From positions 1 through 57,829 of the forward strand of contig CACMLX010000007.1 of the NCBI GenBank assembly GCA_902614655.1: 57,829 nucleotides of DNA. Direction: 5' to 3'. A program made the position numbers and the translations under genes. Positions 54,197-57,829 of this stretch are shown here, one piece after another. Position 1 is the first letter of the stretch. The number at the start of each line of letters is the position of its first letter. Source of the stretch: an uncultured Pelagibacteraceae bacterium (lineage in GTDB: Bacteria; Pseudomonadota; Alphaproteobacteria; Pelagibacterales; AG-422-B15). The notes under the pieces are model-generated. The model was not told the origin of the DNA. It was given only the letters and a program-made list of their open reading frames with translations, and searched no databases.

Positions 54197-55411
54197 ATGA
54201 AAAAAACGATATTCAGTTTAATCGCAGGGGTGTTGGTCTTAGGACTGTTCTATGGTTGTGATAGACAGTCAGATCAAGCATCTACTGACGAAATAAAAAT
54301 CGGAGTAATTCTTGGATTTACAGGTCCAATTGAATCACTCACGCCAACAATGGCCAGTTCAGCTGAACTTGCGATGAAAGAGGCAAGTGACTCTGGATTG
54401 CTTTTAGGCGGAGCAACAGTAAGTTCTGTTCGTGCTGATTCAACATGTGTTGATGCTGGCGCGGCAACTTCAGCGGCTGAAAGACTAGTAACATCAGATA
54501 ATGTTGCAGCAATAATGGGAGCGGATTGCTCAGGAGTTACAACTGCAATTGCAAATAATGTAGCAGTGCCTAATGGGGTAACAATAATTTCTCCATCAGC
54601 TACTTCACCGGCATTAACGGACATTGATGATAAAGGTTACTTCTTTAGAACTGCACCATCAGATGCAAGACAAGGGCAAGTATTAGCTCAAGTAGTTATG
54701 GATAGAGGTATCAACGAAGTTGCTGTTACTTATACTAATAATGACTACGGTAAAGGACTGTCCGATAGTTTTGTAAATGCATTTAAAGCGATGGGTGGAT
54801 CTGTTACGACTGAAGTACCTCATGAGGATGGCAAAGGTGATTACTCAGCAGAAGTATCAACACTATCAGCTTCAGGTGCCTCAGAAGTTGCTGTTCTTGG
54901 TTACGTAGACCAAGGTGGTCGAGGAATCATTCAGAACTCAATGGAGACTGGAGCATTTTCAAGATTTATTCTTGCCGATGGAATGATTGGTGACAGTCTT
55001 ATTGAAAATGTAGATGGTGATTTGACAGGAACTTTTGGAACTTTACCTGGATCTGAATCAGAAGGAGCAAACATGTTTAAATCAATTGCATCTTCAAACG
55101 GCATCCCAGGTGATGGACCATTCGAACCAGAGTCCTACGATGCAGCTGCTTTAATATTGCTTGCAATACAAGCAGGTAATTCTGCGGACAGATCTTCAAT
55201 TGCTCAAAATGTAATGGGAGTTGCAAACGCTCCTGGAACAGAAATTTTTCCAGGTGAATTAGGCAAAGCATTACAAATTTTAAATGATGGAGGCCAAGTT
55301 AACTATCAAGGCGCAACAAATGTTGAGTTCTCTGATGTTGGTGAAGCTTCTGGTTCTTATAAAGAGCTTGAAATAGGTAACGGTAAATTTAATACAGTTA
55401 CAGTTCGTTAA
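54197..55411 (+). CDS. Branched-chain amino acid-type ABC substrate-binding lipoprotein
   Basis: A 404-residue periplasmic binding protein of the LivJ/LivK family. Signal peptide with lipobox LFYGC (Cys21), so lipid-anchored or near-anchored. The body shows IKIGVILGFTGPIE, AAIMGADCSGVTTAIANNV, IISPSATSPALTD, TYTNNDYGKGLSDSF and PESYDAAALILLA. The ligand could be leucine-like amino acids, amides or urea. Good Shine-Dalgarno GGGAGA (54185-54190). Transcribed toward livM-livH, which lie on the other strand, so expressed separately. Terminator immediately downstream. Confidence 0.9.
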   Translation: MKKTIFSLIAGVLVLGLFYGCDRQSDQASTDEIKIGVILGFTGPIESLTPTMASSAELAMKEASDSGLLLGGATVSSVRADSTCVDAGAATSAAERLVTSDNVAAIMGADCSGVTTAIANNVAVPNGVTIISPSATSPALTDIDDKGYFFRTAPSDARQGQVLAQVVMDRGINEVAVTYTNNDYGKGLSDSFVNAFKAMGGSVTTEVPHEDGKGDYSAEVSTLSASGASEVAVLGYVDQGGRGIIQNSMETGAFSRFILADGMIGDSLIENVDGDLTGTFGTLPGSESEGANMFKSIASSNGIPGDGPFEPESYDAAALILLAIQAGNSADRSSIAQNVMGVANAPGTEIFPGELGKALQILNDGGQVNYQGATNVEFSDVGEASGSYKELEIGNGKFNTVTVR

Positions 55412-55430
55412 GATCTTAACATTTTAGTTA

Positions 55431-55461
55431 ATAGGGGCCGATTTTGGCCCCTATTTTTTTT
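55431..55461 (+). terminator. Terminator after the Liv binding protein, overlapping the livM 3' end
   Basis: ATAGGGGCC (55431-55439) pairs with GGCCCCTAT (55446-55454) around a 6-base loop, followed by T residues to 55461. Its 3' arm contains the stop codon of the convergent livM gene, so it ends the plus-strand transcript over the last codons of livM. Confidence 0.85.
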
Positions 55462-56821
55462 GGATTTTCTCAGGTATTACCCCTCTTGGCATAAACCTCA
55501 GCGCCAATAAAAGTAATAACCCCATTATAAATAATCTAAGATGTGCCGCGCTTCCCAGCAGATGCATTCTAAGAGGATTGTCGTATTCGAGTCCACCAGC
55601 CAACATGTTCATAAAACCAATGGACAATGGTTCCGCTTCAATCCATATGAACCAAATAAAGAATCCGCCAAAAATTGATCCTAAGTTATTACCCGATCCA
55701 CCAATGATAACCATTAACCAGATAATAAATGTAAATCTTAATGGACGATAAGACCCAGGTGTAAATTGACCATCTAATGTAGTGAGCATTGCTCCTGCTA
55801 TACCAATTATTGCTGAACCAATTATAAAAATTTGTAAATGTTGAGCAAAGATATTTTTACCCATTGCGCTAGCCGCTTCTTCGTTATCTCTTATAGCTCT
55901 TAACATTCTTCCCCAAGGTGAGTTTAAAGCAAGTTGACTTAGATAGAAGATTAACAAAAGAACTGAAAAAAATAATCCTACATAACAGAGTTTTACAAAT
56001 ATTCCTGAATTATTAATAACAAGATCATTCAGCAAATCTTGTCTTGATGAAAGAGATTGCATAGCTTCTAGTTTTGAAAAGTTTATTCTCTCAACTAAAT
56101 TAAGGAACCATTCAGATTGCTGAAGTTCAATTTCATATGGAACAGGTCTATCTAAACCTGAAACATTTTTTACTCCTCGAGATAACCAATCTTCATGTTT
56201 AACTACTGCTATTACAATTTCTGAAATACCAAGAGTTGCAATAGCTAAATAGTCTGACCGTAATCGGAGAGTAATTTTTCCTATTACCCATGCCACAAGT
56301 CCGGCGACTACCGCAGCAATGAGCCAAGAAAAAATAATTGGTAAACCCAAACCTCCGAGAAAACCTGTTTTAGCAGGATTAATCGATTCGATTATATCTA
56401 TTGAAGGTCCATAAAAATTATTAATACCAATTAAACCAAAAACAATTATTAAGATTATAAGGGTGTTTCTTATTTGTTTGTTTTCAATATTTCTGAATAC
56501 AAACAAGAGTGCAGTGATTGATAAAACAAAAATTATTGCACTAATCACAATTCCGATGCCCGCTTTATCCCATGCTTCGTAAATTGGATCGTGTGAAACC
56601 AATACCGCTGTCAAACCTCCAAGCGCAGTAAAACCCATCACTCCTGCATTAAACAAACCTCCATATCCCCACTGCAAATTGACACCAATCGCCATTATTG
56701 ATGAAATAATACAGAGATTAATAACACTGAGAGACACAGACCAGGACTGAGTAAAGCCTACAATTGCAAGCAAAATCGCCATTACAGTGAATGCAACTGG
56801 TGCTCTTAATTCGTCGCTCAT
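55451..56821 (-). CDS. livM: Branched-chain amino acid ABC permease LivM
   Basis: Inner-membrane permease of 456 residues with about 10-11 helices. FLGGLGLPIIFSWLIAAVVAGLVAW and SDYLAIATLGISEIVIAVVKHEDWLSRG are typical, and NSPWGRMLRAIRDNEEAASAMG is the EAA-like loop contacting the ATPase. It is longer than many LivM because of extra loops: one around residues 100-160 and one with VERINFSKLEAMQSLSSRQ. It overlaps livH by four bases. The ATPases livG and livF are not in the window and may lie beyond its right edge or elsewhere. Confidence 0.9.
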   Translation of the reverse strand: MSDELRAPVAFTVMAILLAIVGFTQSWSVSLSVINLCIISSIMAIGVNLQWGYGGLFNAGVMGFTALGGLTAVLVSHDPIYEAWDKAGIGIVISAIIFVLSITALLFVFRNIENKQIRNTLIILIIVFGLIGINNFYGPSIDIIESINPAKTGFLGGLGLPIIFSWLIAAVVAGLVAWVIGKITLRLRSDYLAIATLGISEIVIAVVKHEDWLSRGVKNVSGLDRPVPYEIELQQSEWFLNLVERINFSKLEAMQSLSSRQDLLNDLVINNSGIFVKLCYVGLFFSVLLLIFYLSQLALNSPWGRMLRAIRDNEEAASAMGKNIFAQHLQIFIIGSAIIGIAGAMLTTLDGQFTPGSYRPLRFTFIIWLMVIIGGSGNNLGSIFGGFFIWFIWIEAEPLSIGFMNMLAGGLEYDNPLRMHLLGSAAHLRLFIMGLLLLLALRFMPRGVIPEKIQKK

Positions 56822-57829
56822 ATTATTTTACCCCTCACAATTCCTGTTGGTCTGACAATCAGTACAATCACTAAAATAATGAAAGAAATAGCAAACTTAT
56901 AATCTGTTGAGAGAACTTGCATTAATCCTGAAGGCTCTAAATTTTCTGGAAGAAGATACACAAAGAATTTCTTGTAAGCATAGGTTAATGTAATTTCAGA
57001 GAATGCAATGACATAGCCTCCAATTACTGCACCAATTGGTGACCCTATACCACCTACAATTGCAGCCGCAAACATTGGTAAAAGCAAATTAAAATATGTA
57101 AATGGTTTAAAACTCTTATCTAGCCCATAGAGAACCCCAGCAGTAGTAATCAAGACCGAAGATATGATCCAAGTAACAATCACTATCTTTTCAGGATTAA
57201 TTCCTGATAATAGTGCCAGGTCTTCATTATTTGAGTACGCTCTCATTGATTTGCCCAATTTAGTTTTCTGTAAGAAATAAAATAAGCTTATCATTGCAAC
57301 TAGAGCTACAATGACTGTGATTAATTGAGTTGATTTAATTGTTAATCCTTCTTCTAATCCAAAGTAATTTTTAAAATCCAATGCATGTACTATATATTTT
57401 TCGCCATCAAAAAACTTTCTATCATTTGGTCCTATAATAAATCTGACTACTGCTTGTAGAATAAACATAACTCCCACGGAAACGATCATGAGTACTATAG
57501 GTTGGCTTTTTTGTTTACGATAAAAACTGTAAACAGATCGGTCAATTAAAAGACAAAACATTGCCGTTACTAAAATAGCAAAAGGTAAAGCAAGTAATGC
57601 GGTAGGAAGAATTCCAGCACTTATTCCTGCGCTCTGAAATAGCCATGTAAATAAAATTGTTGCCATCGTTCCAAATGACATCCAATCTGCTTGAGCAAAG
57701 TTTGAAAATCTTAATACGCCATAAATAATTGTTAAACTTAATGTAGCTAACGCAAGTTGACTTCCATATGACAAAGCTGGAACAATTACAAAATTTGACA
57801 ACAGGACTATCGCATTAATGAATTCAAAA
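56818..57829 (-). CDS. livH: Branched-chain amino acid ABC permease LivH, 5' end cut by window
   Basis: LivH-type permease; 337 residues are visible. The first possible start inside is TTG at 57801, but the frame stays open to the window edge and reads FEFINAIVLLSNFVIVPALSY, which resembles the first helix of LivH, so the true start lies just beyond 57829. Further motifs: IYGVLRFSNFAQADWMSFG, GKSMRAYSNNEDLALLSGINPEK (ATPase-contact loop) and AAAIVGGIGSPIGAVIGGY. It is coupled to livM by an ATGA overlap. Confidence 0.9.
   Translation of the reverse strand, partial: FEFINAIVLLSNFVIVPALSYGSQLALATLSLTIIYGVLRFSNFAQADWMSFGTMATILFTWLFQSAGISAGILPTALLALPFAILVTAMFCLLIDRSVYSFYRKQKSQPIVLMIVSVGVMFILQAVVRFIIGPNDRKFFDGEKYIVHALDFKNYFGLEEGLTIKSTQLITVIVALVAMISLFYFLQKTKLGKSMRAYSNNEDLALLSGINPEKIVIVTWIISSVLITTAGVLYGLDKSFKPFTYFNLLLPMFAAAIVGGIGSPIGAVIGGYVIAFSEITLTYAYKKFFVYLLPENLEPSGLMQVLSTDYKFAISFIILVIVLIVRPTGIVRGKII

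Noticed and set aside
57799-57801. TTG start for livH at 57801
   Set aside because: The frame is open to the window edge with hydrophobic LivH-like residues, so the gene is truncated by the window rather than starting here.

Overview
The window is an AT-rich (by eye about one third G+C), very compact stretch of bacterial chromosome with no tRNA, rRNA, CRISPR array, insertion sequence or prophage that I can see. Gene content and order point to an alphaproteobacterium: Irr next to fabA-fabB-fabI, a ubiE-ubiB-coaBC-dut block, mutM-rpsT-dnaA, RegB/RegA, pckA-chvI-chvG, ahcY with tsaE-amgK-murU, HspQ, DUF3429, and an alphaproteobacterial-type SOS box (GAAC-N7-GAAC). Very short or overlapping gene junctions, few Shine-Dalgarno sites and missing members of otherwise conserved clusters suggest a streamlined, probably marine oligotroph (HIMB59-, AEGEAN-169- or SAR116-like). 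The taxon is an inference, not something I could test.

Layout. 1-4794: 3' end of pnp, purF, then the unsaturated fatty acid operon fabA-fabB-fabI on the minus strand. 4795-7795: an iron/peroxide block with irr, a Fur/RirA-like box and an ICE-like (Irr) box in front of rubrerythrin, then an HdrD/GlpC-like Fe-S protein and a DUF3501 protein. 7792-12891: dut, coaBC, ubiB, ubiE (minus), mutM and rpsT (plus). 13219-19332: dnaA-dnaN-recF-gyrB. 19329-21939: a YgjP-like metallopeptidase and the redox two-component pair RegB/RegA. 21944-27216: a diiron ferritin-like protein divergent from a large RND/MMPL exporter, an orphan ABC ATPase and a 58-residue zinc-finger protein. 27217-33684: polA, an unusual nucleotidyltransferase-cupin fusion, an MFS carrier and pckA. 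33797-41064: chvI-chvG, ahcY, tsaE-amgK-murU, a DsbA-like thiol oxidoreductase, hspQ and yciB/ispZ. 41061-48943: EamA permease, alkylsulfatase-like lipoprotein, DUF3429, then a HupE / PpiC-like / DUF3604 / small membrane protein locus. 49098-57829: ammonium transporter, an alpha/beta hydrolase, SOS-regulated umuDC, another hydrolase, and a branched-chain amino acid type ABC system (livK convergent with livM-livH, livH cut by the window edge).

How the parts fit. Housekeeping replication, lipid and ubiquinone genes are interleaved with sensing systems: Irr (iron/haem), RegBA (quinone redox state), ChvGI (envelope/acid), LexA (through its operator). Transport genes favour nitrogen-rich and organic solutes (Amt, Liv, MFS, EamA). 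The most promising under-described units are (a) the rubrerythrin / Fe-S / DUF3501 trio under two apparent iron boxes beside irr, (b) the DUF3604 - PpiC - HupE locus with its near-leaderless promoter and small membrane ORF, and (c) the divergent diiron protein / RND exporter pair sharing a TetR-like palindrome. A genome-architecture oddity is that six of ten convergent gene pairs overlap by exactly four bases through interlocked stop codons.
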